The notes under the pieces: model-generated | Told to the model about the DNA's origin: nothing | The model's database searches: none | The model's input: only the letters and a program-made list of their open reading frames with translations | Program-made: the position numbers and the translations under genes | From: Brachionus manjavacas | Lineage: Eukaryota; Rotifera; Eurotatoria; Ploima; Brachionidae | Length of the DNA stretch: 64,000 nucleotides | Reading direction: 5' to 3' | Assembly: GCA_019054805.1 (NCBI GenBank) | Contig: JAHQIY010000008.1 | Location: forward strand, 4,263,501-4,327,500 | Shown: piece after piece, positions 30,590 through 43,140 of the stretch | Position numbering within the stretch: the stretch's first letter is position 1 | Layout of the letters: each line of letters starts with the position of its first letter

Positions 30590-31855
30590 GTTTTATCATG
30601 ACTTTTGAGAGAATTCAATTCAAGAGCTCTAGACTTAGAGTGTAATTAAAATTTGAAAGCTATTTTTTTCAGAATTAAAAGATAAGCTTTTAATTGACAT
30701 CCGAATTTTAGTTAAAGAAAATAATTGATATTTGTTTAAACAAATTTTTTTATTTGAAATTAGATTTAAAATTCATTTTCTTTAATGATAAAAATATTTA
30801 ATTTAGACTGAACTTAACGAGTTTTTTTGAATAAGCTTACTTAAGCATTAAGCTTTTGTAAAAATCTCATATCTAATATTTTTATTAGCTTTTAAGTAAC
30901 AAAAGTTCTTTTGAGTATTTATTTTATTGTATAAATTTAAACGAGTTTTTTATTTTGTTATCAATCTTTTGAAGCCTCTTTTGAAATCCTTTAGTAAGGC
31001 TATAACTCATATTTTTTTCGTAAATAACTGCTAAAATGTCGAAACTGCATAGATAAAATAAAAATAAAAACAAAGCAACAATTTTCAGTATGGTTAATTA
31101 ATGAAATTTTATCTGATAATAAATTTTTCAGAATGCTTCTTTTGAAAAGTCTAAAAAAATCACAATTTTGTTAAACAATTCATAATTTTGCCCTCAAAAC
31201 TCGAGAATCACTTTTAAAATCTAAATTAAATTAAATGGAAATTTAATAATTCTTTTTTTGATTTATTTGTTAAAAATTTAAGTAAAATCTTTTTTTTGAC
31301 GTATAATTTTAAAAAAAGGAAGTTTTTTTAAAGGAAGTACTTAAAGTTTTTGTTTTTTTTTGCGTAATTTTAAGTAATAAATGGTAAAACATTGAAAGTC
31401 CAAGAAAATAATTTTTATTTTTTTTTCTTTAATTAAAAAATTAATTCTAACATTTCTTCTAATATTATTACTACTACTACTACTACTAATATTTCCAAAG
31501 TAAATTTTACGTAAATTTTCTTCAAAAATGTTAAAAAAAGAAATTAATTTATAAAAAATATTAAATCTAAATTTTATTGAAATATTCAACTGATTAAATT
31601 TTTTTTGTAAATTTCAAAAAAAGTCTGAGTTTAATCATATCAAAAAAATAAATCATATTGAGGTTTAATACACTTAAAGAGACTTGTGATTAACTATGCT
31701 GGAATCAAATAGAGAGAGATGATCTTATTAAATATATCAAAGTTTTCAATCATAATGACCATAATGACCTGACACAGCCAAAAATCTTAAAATTCATAAT
31801 CAATTTTTAATCCAGTTGGTGATATTCAAGATTTTAGACTTTGACTTTTATTTAT
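30590..31855. other. AT-rich intergenic with (ACT)n
   Basis: No gene. A short ACT trinucleotide run is at 31470-31488. Confidence 0.45.
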
Positions 31856-32575
31856 TCAATCCCTTTCCTTTTTATACTTTTTGTACTTTAAATTTGTGAT
31901 GAGGACATCACTGTGTATGTACTCGGTTCGCTGTGCAGTTGCATGCACTGGTATTTCATATTTATTTTTTATATTTATTTATTTTATTTATTTCATTTTT
32001 CCTCATATTTCTTTAATATATAATGTGATTTATATTTCCGCCCGGTGTTCAGTCTACGACGACAACCGGGCCCGGTTTTCTTTTTAGATAATAATAAACT
32101 TAAAACTTTATTAAAGAATATTGTTTACTTTATTTTAAAATTATTTTATGTTTTCTTATTCACTCTTGCTTTTGTACTTTTTGGTATTTAGTTAATTATT
32201 TTAATTGAGGGATCTGGTTCGGATTTAGTTTGGTTGTTTAAAAAAGGCATGTTTGCAAGCCCATTTTACTTGCCTTTAACAGAAATTATTCTTGAAGAAA
32301 CAAATAATAAAAATTAAAATAAAAAAAATCCAAAAAGCAGTAAAAGTAGGAAAAGGATTGTAGCTTTATAATATTCTTATTGTCTTCACTTGAAAAATGA
32401 GCTTGACAGCAAATTTTTTTAAAGACTTATAAATAAATAAATCAGTTTTCAAGAAAAAATATTTAAAAAATCTAAATTTTAAAAAATTTTGAGCTCTTTT
32501 TTTTACGTTTACGTTACTTTCCGTAATTTGACTAAAAATACAAAAAAAATCATTTTATCATAGCATCACTGAAAC
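31856..32575. mobile_element. Relic related to the 25.7-26.1 kb MITE plus Tc1-like end
   Basis: Bases 31862-31892 (CTTTTTATACTTTTTGTACT) and 32350-32400 match the left arm and the right flank (GAAAAGGATT...TATTGTCTTCACTTGAAAAA) of the 25720-26077 element. At 32555-32575 an inverted CAGTGATGCTATGATAAAA terminus of the Tc1-like type follows TTTACG-like words. Bases 32040-32075 are GC-rich (CGCCCGGTG...CCGGGCCCGG). Boundaries uncertain. Confidence 0.45.
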
Positions 32576-32689
32576 AGTTATAGATAATAAATAATCTTGA
32601 TTTATTGAAACAAAAATTTTATTCTTAGCACCTTCAGAAGAAATTTTAAATCGCTTATTTGCACAGTCTTTTATTGAATTCCTCGAGTA

Positions 32690-33066
32690 ATTGCTTTTTT
32701 CATCTCATGAGTCTAAAAACTACGCTTTAGTTGATTTCTATGAAAATAATCAACAATTTTTTATCCACGAGAGAAAATTATAATTTTTTCAGATTCGTAT
32801 GTGGATTACTATTTTCTGGCAAACGATTAAGTGGCTAATACCAAAGTTGAGAAACTTACGTTGAAAAAGTGGTCAATGGAGAAAGTAAAACTTGTTGTAT
32901 AGCTCTCGAAATTATTATTAAATTTATAAGCAGAACAAAGATGGTAATCAAAGAGACTGAGAAAGCAAATAAGATATTAAAAAAAAAGAGACTCGATAAA
33001 AAAATTTATCTTAATAATAAAAGATGGCAATACAAATGGAAAAACTATGCTAGATTCCTTTATTAA
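32690..33066 (+). pseudogene. Possible decayed coding fragment
   Basis: Frames read KNYALVDFYENNQQFFIHER, then after damage KTYVEKVVNGESK and a Lys-rich tail (EKANKILKKKRLDKKIYLNN) to TAA at 33066. There is a faint resemblance to the N-terminal strand region of BEN-domain-associated proteins, too weak to name. It could be transposon-derived. Confidence 0.25.
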
Positions 33067-33723
33067 GGCATTTTGAAAATTAATAAAATGAAAAAGAAAA
33101 TTAGAAAAATAAATTTGTAAAAAATAACATTGATTTCAAAAGATTAAATAATTAATTTTAAAAAAAATAATTCGAAAATTTTTTTAACTTTCTTTGTTCG
33201 TTTGTGCGAAATCAAAGTAACAAAGAACTTAATATTTAATTATCATATTTAAATTTGAAATTTAAATTACATTGCCAGAATTGGCTTTAATAGAATAAAT
33301 TAATATAAATTGATATTGTACCTTTACAGATCCAAAAGGATGATGATTTTATTGTTTTAGTATTTTTTTTGTATTCAAAAAGAAAATTTTTTGTCCAATT
33401 TTGATTAATATGTTTGTCAATAAAAAATAATAATTTGTCTACAAAATAAGGTTAATTTTTCAAAAATTTAAATAAATTTTATTCACTAATTTTCAATTTA
33501 TCTACAAGTTTAGATTTAATTTGTCTGTTAGTTTATATTTGCAAAAAAAAATATGATTTTTGTATTGAATTCCTATTATATTTTAGCTTTTTAAGAATTT
33601 AAAAAGTTAATATATTTAAAATTAACAATAAAATTTAATGTTATTGTTAATTTTATTTTGAATTTTTTGTTTAAAATTACAAATTAAATTTAAACAAATA
33701 TTGAGTAATAATTTTTGAAAAAA
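33067..33723. other. AT-rich MRRF upstream region
   Basis: No gene recognised. Confidence 0.4.
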
Positions 33724-34574
33724 ATGTTTAAAAGTAGCATATTTTTTTTAAGAACAGCATTCTGGAGACATGCACCCAAAAGACTGCCTATTATTAGTGC
33801 TGAAAGAACGCTTGCAAATCTAATAGACAGACCGATCTCTTTATGCTCTCAAATCAATTCAAACTCATCATTTCTAATCCAATCTAGTGATTATTCAACC
33901 AAAAAATCAAAAGAAAAAGGAAAACAAATACATAAGCCAAAAGTTGACCTAACAATAGATGAAATCGATGACGTAATTGATTCAAATGACTTAATCAGAA
34001 TTATGAAAGGGGCTTTAGAACATTTAAAGAACGATTTTAATGACAATTTAAACTTGCGTCTTACTCCAAGTACTTTCGAGCAAATAAATGTAAAAACTCA
34101 AGATGGACCGACTAAATTGGGAGAAATTGCTCTGGTAGAGACTAAAAATGCCAATATGTTCTTAATTGATTTGATTAATTCTCCCGAAAATGTTAAACCA
34201 GTTCTGGAGGCTCTTGCCAAATCAAATTTGAACTTAAATCCACAAGTAGACAAAACAACTATTTATGTACCTATAGCCAAAGTAACTCGTGAACATCGAG
34301 AAAATATGACCAAATCAGCCAAGCTCAAATGCGAACAAGCATTGAAAAAAATGCGGGATGCGGAAAGCAAGGCGCTGAAAAAGGCAAAGGACGCAAAACA
34401 TGTTAGCAAAGATCTTATTTTTAATGTAAATCAATGGGTAAATAAACAAGTTGATAACATTATTAAATAAAATAAAATTTTTACTCAATTTAGATTAAAT
34501 ATCAATTTGAGTTGTATTCAAAAGAAGCTCATCTCGTTCGAGATGCCAAAATTAAAGAAATTTTGCAGGATTAG
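33724..34574 (+). CDS. MRRF: Ribosome recycling factor, mitochondrial
   Basis: Two exons (33724-34437 and 34494-34574) with a 56-bp GT-AG intron give 264 residues; human MRRF is 262. With EF-G2mt it splits mitochondrial ribosomes after termination. The N-terminus is an Arg-rich transit peptide (MFKSSIFFLRTAFWRHAPKR). The RRF core follows: LRLTPSTFEQINVKT, LNLNPQVDKTTIYVPI and VTREHRENMTKSAK with the Arg/Lys pattern of domain I. Reading through the intron ends the protein at IIK. Splicing instead gives NQWIKYQFELYSK...KIKEILQD, which matches the family in length and in its final helix. The ATG at 33724 is the first in frame. Confidence 0.9.
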
Positions 34575-34811
34575 ATTTTTTTTATTTTTCTGTCTAAATG
34601 AAGTTTGATTTGAATAAAATTTGAAGAAATTATATTTTTATTTAAATTTTTGATTTCTAAGTTTTTGGACTCTAATTAAATTATCATTAACTTATTTTTT
34701 AATTTTAGACCAAGATCGAATTAATTAAGGCGTTATTATTATTAATCTTATTATTAAAATTATTATTATTTGTTCCTTAATGATTTTATTGAGTAGGCTT
34801 ATTTTCAGACT
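34575..34811. other. MRRF 3' flank
   Basis: AT-rich; nothing else recognised. Confidence 0.4.
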
Positions 34812-35062
34812 TGTTTTTAAGTCACAAGTCTTAAGTCAACTCAATGACTTAAAATTTTTTTTTAATTTTAAGTCAAGTCAATGACTTAAATTTTTTTTTT
34901 TTTTTAGTGAAGTTTAGTGAAGTGAACTAATTATCTGATTTTTTAACTAAAAAATAAACACAGATTTTTTATTTTAATCCAAAAAAAGTTTAGTTTTAAA
35001 ATCAGAAAATTAGTTGACTCGACCAAAAAAATCATAAAAATTTTTAAGACATTGGCTTTGAC
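34812..35062. mobile_element. Truncated copy of the 'CAGACTTG' MITE family (copy 3)
   Basis: Begins CAGACTTGTTTTTAAGTCAC, followed by repeated AAGTCA/TGACTTAA motifs and, near 35050, GGCTTTGACTTAAT in inverse sense. The right terminus is not found, so it is truncated or strongly decayed. Confidence 0.55.
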
Positions 35063-36969
35063 TTAATAAAAAAAAATGTGCTCTTCTTTCCATGTCTATC
35101 GTTCCTTAAACACTTTCCATTAGAAATTTAATTGTTTCAGTATTATATTCGCTAAAACATTTATAATAAATAAAAAAAAAGCTATTTTTTTAGCTTTTAA
35201 CAAAGTTGTAGAAAATTAATAAATCCTTTTTATTCAAGTTATTTTCAAGTAATCAATAAGGAATTTAATTTGCATTCGAAATAAGGAACTTTAGTTCATT
35301 CAAACTCAGAAATCACCCTCTATTTAAAAAATGAGATCTAATTACATTATTTAAATAATTACTATTTAAATAAGATGATTATAAGACGTCATATATAATT
35401 AGAAATTTGCGATCTCATTGTTAGAAAATTTTTGGTGCAAAAATTTTTTTAAATACAAATCAAATAGTTCTAAACACGACAAAGAGCAAACATCCGAAAC
35501 TTAATTAAGATTTTTTCCTATCATTGAGTCAAAGCAAGTGTCAAAAGCTGTTTCATAAATCAAAATAAAGAATGAATACAATTTAAAAATAAACCAAATT
35601 ATTGATTCTGAAAAAATTTTAAAATTGGTGCCAATTATTAAGCCTTTCCTTTTTTTTGAATAAATACAATTAAAGTGAAAAAAATCAGCCAAGAAAAATA
35701 ATTTATTCAATTAAAAATTTAGGTAACAAAACCATTCGGGGTCCATGCTTTATTAAAAAAAATTTATTAAATTTATGAGAATCCACAAATGCGTTGACAA
35801 TTAATGCATTATCTTACAATCTTATCAGCTATTTCATTAGACTCGCGATTAAATTTAATTATTCTAAAAAAATTAAAACACCAATAATCATTTAAAAACT
35901 TATCGATTTTTTTTGGTAGGCATTTGTCATACAAATCAAATTTTTTAAATGTAATGAATTATTATTTTTATTGAATTATAACATTTGTAAAAAAAAGGCA
36001 TGCCGAAAATAACTTGAAAAATATTTTCGAACCAGGAATAATTAATTCTTAGTTAAATAACTAGGTTCATTGTTCTATCACGAATTTAGTGAAAATCAAA
36101 TATATTTAAGAAATTAAGTTTTGATTTTTTTCAAATATTTCGGTTTAGTCCTCATTAAATTTGTGTAGCAAAATTCGAGCTATTTATTATGTTTTCGATC
36201 ACGAATTTTCTCTAGACTAGAATACAGCTATATTTCAATTGTTTTAATTAATTCACAATTAATTAAATCAATAGAATTTAATTTAAAATTTTATTAAAAT
36301 TGCATTTAATCTCATGAGTAAAGAAACAAAAATCAATTACAATATAGCCTTTATTTTTTAATTATTTTCTATAAAAAAAAAACTCTTAATTTAACAAAAG
36401 TGTTTTTCATTTAAAACTGATAGTTTTTTTTCCCAATTGATTGAGAAAAAATATTTCAGAATTTCGTTTAACATTAAAAAATAGTTAAATGTTTAAAGAT
36501 ACTAAAATTGAGTTAAATTCATTTTGGAAATTTTATTTCAATTAATAAAATTTTTATTAAGCCCTCAGGTTAAGCTGCTAATACACTCGAAAATTGTTTG
36601 AAAAAAATCCAATTTAGCCACGATTGAACAAAGAGAAAGCGTTCCTTTTTCTAAAAACTATCAGCAAAGAATTAATTGAAAAAAAATCTGATCAATTTTC
36701 ACTCTTTTTTTAAGGCTATTATAAAATTGAAATTTTTTAGATTTAATTTTCAAACCTCATTGTTGATACCTTTGAGTTTCCATGATGAAAACTTTGATTT
36801 ATTATTCATTTATCATTATTCAATATTTTCGTATAATTAATAAGAAGCAATTTCAATTTTGTGCGGTTTCATTTTCAATTCATTTATTGCTTTAGGTCCC
36901 ATTAGAATCGACTCTAAGGCAAATGACAGTTCATTTTTTATTTAATTATTTAGAAATTCTTGACAAACA
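35063..36969. other. AT-rich intergenic, no gene seen
   Basis: Nearly 2 kb of AT-rich spacer upstream of the calcium sensor. No coding frame with recognisable content. Confidence 0.4.
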
Positions 36970-37527
36970 ATGGGCTCATCTATTTCAAAAAGTAGCTTGA
37001 CAGAAAAAGACTTGGAAATATTGGAGAGCTTGAGCCACAAGCCCAAAGAAGAGATAGTTTTCTGGTATGACCATTTCATTAAAGAATGCCCTAGCGGAAA
37101 ATTGGACAAAGAAAAGTTTGTCGAATATTACAAACTTTTTCGTAAGAACGAAAATGTTGAGGATGTAGCAAGTCACTGCTTTAACGCATTTGATATAGAC
37201 AAAAATGGCTATGTGGACTTTGGCGAGTTTCTGATTACATATGTGGCCACTAATTCACCTGATCCGCGCCAAAAACTCAACTATGCATTCAATGTTTACG
37301 ACAAGGATAACAATAAATCAATTGATGAAAACGAAATTCGTCTCGTTTTGAAATCGATGCTGAAGCTTTTGTCAGTAGATGTAGAGAACATGAACTTTGA
37401 AGATTGTATGCAAAATATAATGTCTTCTTTGGATAAGAACCAAGATACAAAGATAAGCAAAGCTGAATTTATTGAGGGAATTTTGTCTGATTCTTATCTT
37501 TTCGCTCTTTTATCGCCATTTCCGTAA
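36970..37527 (+). CDS. Neuronal calcium sensor family EF-hand protein
   Basis: 185 residues, single exon. MGSSISKS is an N-myristoylation signal. Four EF-hands as in frequenin/hippocalcin/recoverin: EF1 is degenerate (CPSGKL at 40-45, the usual Cys-Pro change), EF2 DIDKNGYVDFGE (75-86), EF3 DKDNNKSIDENE (111-122) and EF4 DKNQDTKISKAE (155-166). The loops of EF2 and EF3 keep canonical acidic positions. EF4 has Lys at loop position 7. The short C-terminus LLSPFP differs from known subtypes, so I do not name one. A calcium-switched membrane-binding regulator by family. Confidence 0.88.
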   Translation: MGSSISKSSLTEKDLEILESLSHKPKEEIVFWYDHFIKECPSGKLDKEKFVEYYKLFRKNENVEDVASHCFNAFDIDKNGYVDFGEFLITYVATNSPDPRQKLNYAFNVYDKDNNKSIDENEIRLVLKSMLKLLSVDVENMNFEDCMQNIMSSLDKNQDTKISKAEFIEGILSDSYLFALLSPFP

Positions 37528-40520
37528 TTTTTTTTAATTGTTTTTATGATATTAATTTTTTTTGGTTTAATAAAGAGTAAATCAATGTATTAATTTTGCC
37601 TAGAAAAATCCTTGATATCACTAAAAAAGTACTATAAACAAATTTTTTTCATATAAATCTTTGAAAAAAAAACAAAAGATTGATTTATGTGAGCTATTTA
37701 TCAATTCTGAAATCGGCACTCGGTGCTAAAGATGAATGAAGGTTGTATGAAGTCGGAATATCAGATGCTGAAGAGCTTTTAAGAAAATCGTCTTAATGGT
37801 TATTAATTACTTTATATTCATTTTTTACAGGGTGCACAAAATTTTTATTTTTTAGACTAACAGTAAATGTATCTGGCTGACGAGACTTTATGCCAACAAC
37901 CCACTCAAAATTTGCTATCAAAATTTAATTTTAAAATTAATGTAGAATCTGTCTAATCCAAACATTCTCATTTTTTCAGCAAACTTGAAATATTCCGCAT
38001 TGAATTTATAAAATCGGAAAATTTTCAAGTGCCAATATCATAATCTAATTAGACAAATAAAATGACTTAAGTATTTTGGGTGTTGGATTTATTAATTAGG
38101 ATTTGGAGGGTTTCTATTTTGACATTTTCAAATTAATTTTGAGTGCCACCAAAGCCATGATGTTGTCGAGATTAGTACAAAAAACATAATCTAAAAATAT
38201 CTTCCAAGATAAATTTAATTTTTTTTAGTTCAAGTTTTGGAAAAAATAGTTTATCTCACTAATTTTTTAAAATTTTGATATGGGCAATTTAAATTATCAA
38301 AAACGATTTGTCTTTGAACTCAGGGAACCAGTATGTTTTGGCTTTAATTTTCTACCACAACATAAAAAAATTTATTTGCATTAGAGCTTTGGAATGTATA
38401 TTCATTATTTAAAATTTTTGACTCTTCATAATTAGAATTTTCATCGTCAAAGTTATGCAAGGCTTTAAAAGTCCTCCTTAAATTTTCAGACAGGATAATA
38501 ATGAAAAAAATTACTCTTTTTCTTTAAAGAGTCTATTTAACAAAAAAATTTTAAGAATATTTATCGAAAACAATAATCTTTAAATAATTGAAATTTTTTT
38601 CAAGGTAATGAGTAGTCTAAAAATTTTTCAGGACGCTTGGTATTTTCACTTTGATGCTGAACAATTTAAGTAATATTCACTAATAATTTAAAAATAAACA
38701 AAAAGATAGTAAATCAATTTTGGCTTTTTTTCAAAATATTTGGTATTTTGTTATGATTGATGGTAAAATTTGCGAAGTGCCTGTTATAAAAATAAAATGA
38801 AAAAATGAATCCCAAATCAAAATTAAAAAATGGTGTCTATTTCATAGTCGATAATGTTTACACTTTAAGGATCCGTTTTTAAAAATTTGAAAGCCTTTAA
38901 AAATGGAACAAATTAAAATTATGTTATCATTAGAAGCCTGTTTTTTTAGATATTGATTAACTTTTTTTCCAATTTAAAATTTTTCTATAAGATTAAATAT
39001 TAACTCTTTTATACAAGTCGAAATAATTGGAAAAAAAATTCGGTCTTTCCAGTGTTAAACTACTACACGACACTAATTCACTTTTTAATTAATTAATTAA
39101 CATGTTAGTGAATCATTAAAATGGTATTGCGTGTTCCCTGATTTCATTTTTCTTTCCGCAACAAGACAAATTTCTCCCAAATCAAGCTTGGCAAATTTAA
39201 TTCAAGATTAAATATTTCAAATAAACAAATCCAATTTTGTTGGATTTCAGATTAGATAATTTTTACTTTAACAAGCTAATTTTGTCAAAGTTAGCAAAAA
39301 GGAAACAGAAGGCGTTCTACATTAGGCTCGTTTTGGAGCACTAAATTTCCAAAGCGCTCTAGTTTCCTCCTATTCAAATGTTTTAAGTATGATTGATAAC
39401 ATTTAGGAAAAATTAGACTTGGCACATTTAATATTTCCTTTTATTATGTATCGAATGTCAGCTAATTTGAAAAAAAAATTCAATTAAATATACATACGGA
39501 AGCCTTTATGATGAATTGAAATTTTTTTGTTGAAAATTTTCCACGGGCCTTGTAGAGATTTTTTTTTGGTCACAAAACAAATATAATAATTTAATGTTTT
39601 AGAAGGCATTTTTTTAGATTTAAATTCCATTTTTGAAAATAAAAAAGACTAGGAAATAAATTTTTTCAACATTGGGTCTATGTGAGCTGAAGACTAAGCT
39701 TCAGTTCTCGTTAATATCGAGCCTGTTAATAATGCCATAATTATAATAAACTTATTAAATTAGGCTTAAATATTTTACTTCTTAAATTCTCTGTTTGGTT
39801 CTATTTTTTTTCTATGTTATCGATTTTTCAATCATTTTATTTTAAAAGCTCCCAAATTTTACTCGACTGCCTACTAGAAAACAAAAACGAAAAAAAAAAC
39901 AGAAAATTCATTTCATCATAATTCAGAATCATAATTTTTGTGTTCATTTTTAAATTTGAGAAAATCCGGCCCACTTGGAATAGCTTGCAACTCGGAACCT
40001 CTTGAGAAGTCTAGGGAGCTTGCCACAGGCCACACACATATTTTTACTAACCATTTTGCATCCAATCTTCTAGATATTTTCAAATAATTCAAAGAGAAAG
40101 CTTTGGTATTTTTGGTTTTTTGTCGCTTAGTTCCAACATATGCTTCTTAATGCCTATATTCAAAAGCAAGCTAAAGTTAGCCAGGTAAGGCGACTGTGTC
40201 CCTGAAGTGCATCGAGATACTCCATCTAGCTAAAGCCTGCTTATGCCAGAGACTTCAATACAGCGAATAATTTATTTTAAGCTTATAATAATATTCTTTT
40301 AAATATTTCTTCACTAGAAAAATCAATAATCCTCGTATTATGTTTACTAGCGTATTTTGTTCGCCAAAAAAAGGAATTTTTCTGCCTTTTATCGCGATGC
40401 CAAATCGGCTAGATAACATATCTCTTTGATTTAATTGAACATGAGTGAATCTCGTTGCACCCAAACACTATTATTTAATTATTCATATATTTTATTTGTT
40501 TTTTAAATTAATTTAAAAAG
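37528..40520. other. Long AT-rich intergenic stretch
   Basis: About 3 kb with no convincing gene. The patch 39960-40260 is less AT-rich and has short open segments on both strands (for example CVACGKLPRLLKRF on minus) that I could not assign. Confidence 0.35.
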
Positions 40521-40679
40521 CAAAAAAGCAGAGTTAGTCGAGCTTAATATCGAAAAATCCAGACTCAACGATTGCATCAAGATAGCTGAGTCAATTGTTG
40601 ATTTTGCTTTGAATAGGCAAAATCAAGCCATAGGCACTGGTTCAAGCTACTACAAGCAAGCATCAAATCAGCTAAATGT
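40521..40679 (+). CDS. Orphan candidate exon (coiled-coil-like)
   Basis: Between an acceptor-like ttaaaaag and a perfect donor GTAAGT at 40680, the frame reads KAELVELNIEKSRLNDCIKI, AESIVDFALNRQNQAIGTGS and SYYKQASNQLN. The composition and heptad-like spacing fit the coiled coil of a TRIM/RBCC-type protein, but no flanking exon was found on either side. It could be an isolated relic. Confidence 0.35.
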
Positions 40680-41899
40680 AAGTTTTTTTTTAGTTTTTTT
40701 TTTAGTTTTCTTAATAAAAAAGCTTTATAGTTTTAATATTTATCATTAAATATTTATTTGTACATCTGAATCGAGCTAAAACTCCCTCAGATATAAGATA
40801 AAAAAATTTGAAAAATTAAAAAAGAAGGTTGTAGTTACACAGTGGAAAATTTTACTTATTTAGATCAATTAATTTGAGAGGTTACTTCGGGCAGCACAAT
40901 TTGGATTTATATGTGATTTTTTTCCTTAAATGAATAAAGGTCTTTAGCTGTGTCGGCTTAAAAATTCGAAACAAAAAAAGGAAATTTATTTGTTTGTTTA
41001 AAATATGTGATTATATAATTTTTGGGGGTGACAAATTAAATTTTTCTAAGATGACAAAAATAACTAAAAGAGGTGACTAATATATACACACTTATTAATA
41101 ATTTTGCACTGATAAAAATAAAACCTATTTTATAGATAGGTTTTATTTTTATTTTATTTTAGTTCTAATTAAGCTATTTAATAATCTAATTCTTTAAGAT
41201 TGTAAGGAATGAACTTAAATTGTAACGTGGTCTCATAGTTGACTAGATCGAAGAGTTATTTGGCAATTTAACTCAATTAGGAGCTCACTTTGAAGTAAAA
41301 AGTCTTTTCAACTAAAATGAATTTTTTTTATTCAATTTTTTCTCCTTTATTTATAATCAATTAACTCTTAGTTGTAAAAAAAACAAAATTTTTTTTTTTA
41401 TTTTTATGTTTCTAATTTTATAATATTATTCTAAATGGTGGATGTATGGGTGAAAGCTCGAATCCCAAAAATTTTCTGGAATAATTTTAAAATAGTTCAC
41501 TCTAGCTTGATGATGAGATTTGGACAAAACGGTTTGTCATAATCGTCTGGAACTATAGTTCAAAATTTTCCTGCTATAGTTCAAAATTTTGATTTTTATT
41601 GTGACCTCAAAATCATTAGTTTGTTGTAAGAATAATTAATTAGTAAATCAAAAAGTATTTTTGTCACTCAAATCATTATTTTATCAGTCAATTAAATTTA
41701 GTTATTTATTTAAATAATTTTTGAGGAAAATCCTCAGGCCACTCAGAATGGATCGAAGTCCTTCATTTTAGCCTAGCGTTTGAAATGTAGAACTAAATAT
41801 TAAAAAGCAAAAACTTTATGAGTATATCAGAGCACAAAAATGATTATAACAAGGTAATACAATGTAAATTTAATGAGTTGGGAGTAAGAAGTATAAAGT
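40680..41899. other. AT-rich spacer with repeat at 41033
   Basis: 41033-41090 repeats the GTGACAAATT...GTGACTAAT sequence of 19290-19350. TGACA-type motifs recur at 41670-41700 and 42345-42400, possibly marking the other end of one element. Confidence 0.4.
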
Positions 41900-42340
41900 T
41901 TTGATTTACTAAAAGATATTTTTTCTTAAATTTTCATATAAGCTGTTGAACTTTTTGTTTGGAACAGGAGTATTTTTCAGGTAGTCATTTAAATCATCTA
42001 ATAGTTGCTGGTGATCTTTTCTTTTGTGTAGGAATTTATCTAAAAGTAGTTTAGATCTAGTTGATACCATGTCAAAATTTAGACTCTTGAGGATGATATT
42101 GATCTTCGTTTTCAATGGGAAGAATTTTATTATTTTGTTTTGGATTTTTTGTGCATCATTGATAATTTTCTGGGTTTAACTTGAAATTGGGATGAATAAG
42201 TAATCAATTTGAGATCGAAAAAAATTTCTAAAAATTATTTTTAAAGAGTTGTAAAGTTTTATACCTTTTAATTTACGAATTTGGTTAATTTTAGGCATAA
42301 CTTTATGTCGTAAATTTTCAAAGAGTGTTTTGATTCAAAT
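41900..42340 (-). mobile_element. LINE ORF2 C-terminal fragment
   Basis: The minus strand is open apart from one TAA near 42175: IRKLKGIKLYNSLKIIFRNF, RSQIDYLFIPISS, then QKIINDAQKIQNKIIKFFPL and STRSKLLLDKFLHKRKDHQQ, ending NLRKNIF. This parallels the thumb region of the Jockey-like LINE ('YksL..siidYsf..ln...e..i.klQ.iQN.avr.il.l'). A 5'-truncated relic on the minus strand. Confidence 0.6.
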
Positions 42341-43059
42341 TTAATGCCAGTCAATTAAATTATTTGTCATTTAATGTAGTTTTTTTGTCAGTCCATTAAT
42401 TGATGGCCTAATTTTTTTAATTAATATGAAAAATTCTAAGTTTTTAATACAGTTTGAATTTTTTTAAATCTTTTTGATTTTAATGAAAGAAGAAATATTA
42501 AAAAAAATTTACAACTCATAGAAGTTAATTACTTGGAGCAAAATAATGAGAGATCTGGATTAATAATTAGCATTAAAAGATATTTCTACAAAAATTCTAT
42601 CAAAATTTGGACGAAATTTAAGGAAAAATTGCAGATAAATAACCTAATATAATAAAAAAAAATTAAATTGATTTTATCTATTTTTAACTTTTCTTTTCTA
42701 TTTGATTATTTTTTTTTAATCTCTATGTGAGAAGTAATTTTTAGTAAATAAATTGTTGCTTTTATTTTTATTCTGGTCCTTTTGTTGTTTATCTATTAAC
42801 ATTGACCATGCTTAAATTAATAGGTTGAAAAGTTTTATTGCTTTAACCTTGAGCTCTAGAGTTCTTGGCCATTGCTTCTAATCAAACATTTTAAAGGCCT
42901 AAGTCAAAGTTAAAGGCTGATTTACGAAAAATCTTTTGTTTAATTTTTTGATAATTTTAAACAAAATAGACAAATTTTTATAAAATTTTTAAAGAACTTT
43001 ATAATTTATGATATCAGTTTCAAATTTTTGTTAACTTTTATTTATTACCAAAACTACTC

Positions 43060-43140
43060 AACAGGGGGCTGAAAGGGAGGTTAATTACCACTCCAAACTG
43101 CCCGAGGTCCTTTCCTTACTATTATTTTAATAAAAAATAA
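43060..43140 (+). repeat. Dispersed repeat, copy a (GGCTGAAAGGGAGG)
   Basis: GGGGCTGAAAGGGAGGTTAA, ACCACTCCAAAC and GAGGTCC, then an AATAA-rich tail. It matches 52545-52625 in the same order at roughly 70 percent by eye. It behaves like a SINE or a LINE 3' end. Confidence 0.5.

Noticed and set aside
31470-31488. Short ACT run as a CRISPR-like or functional array
   Set aside because: Plain trinucleotide microsatellite with no spacers.
41444-41470. Possible tRNA or SINE B-box (AGCTCGAATCCC)
   Set aside because: No A-box or cloverleaf could be formed upstream.
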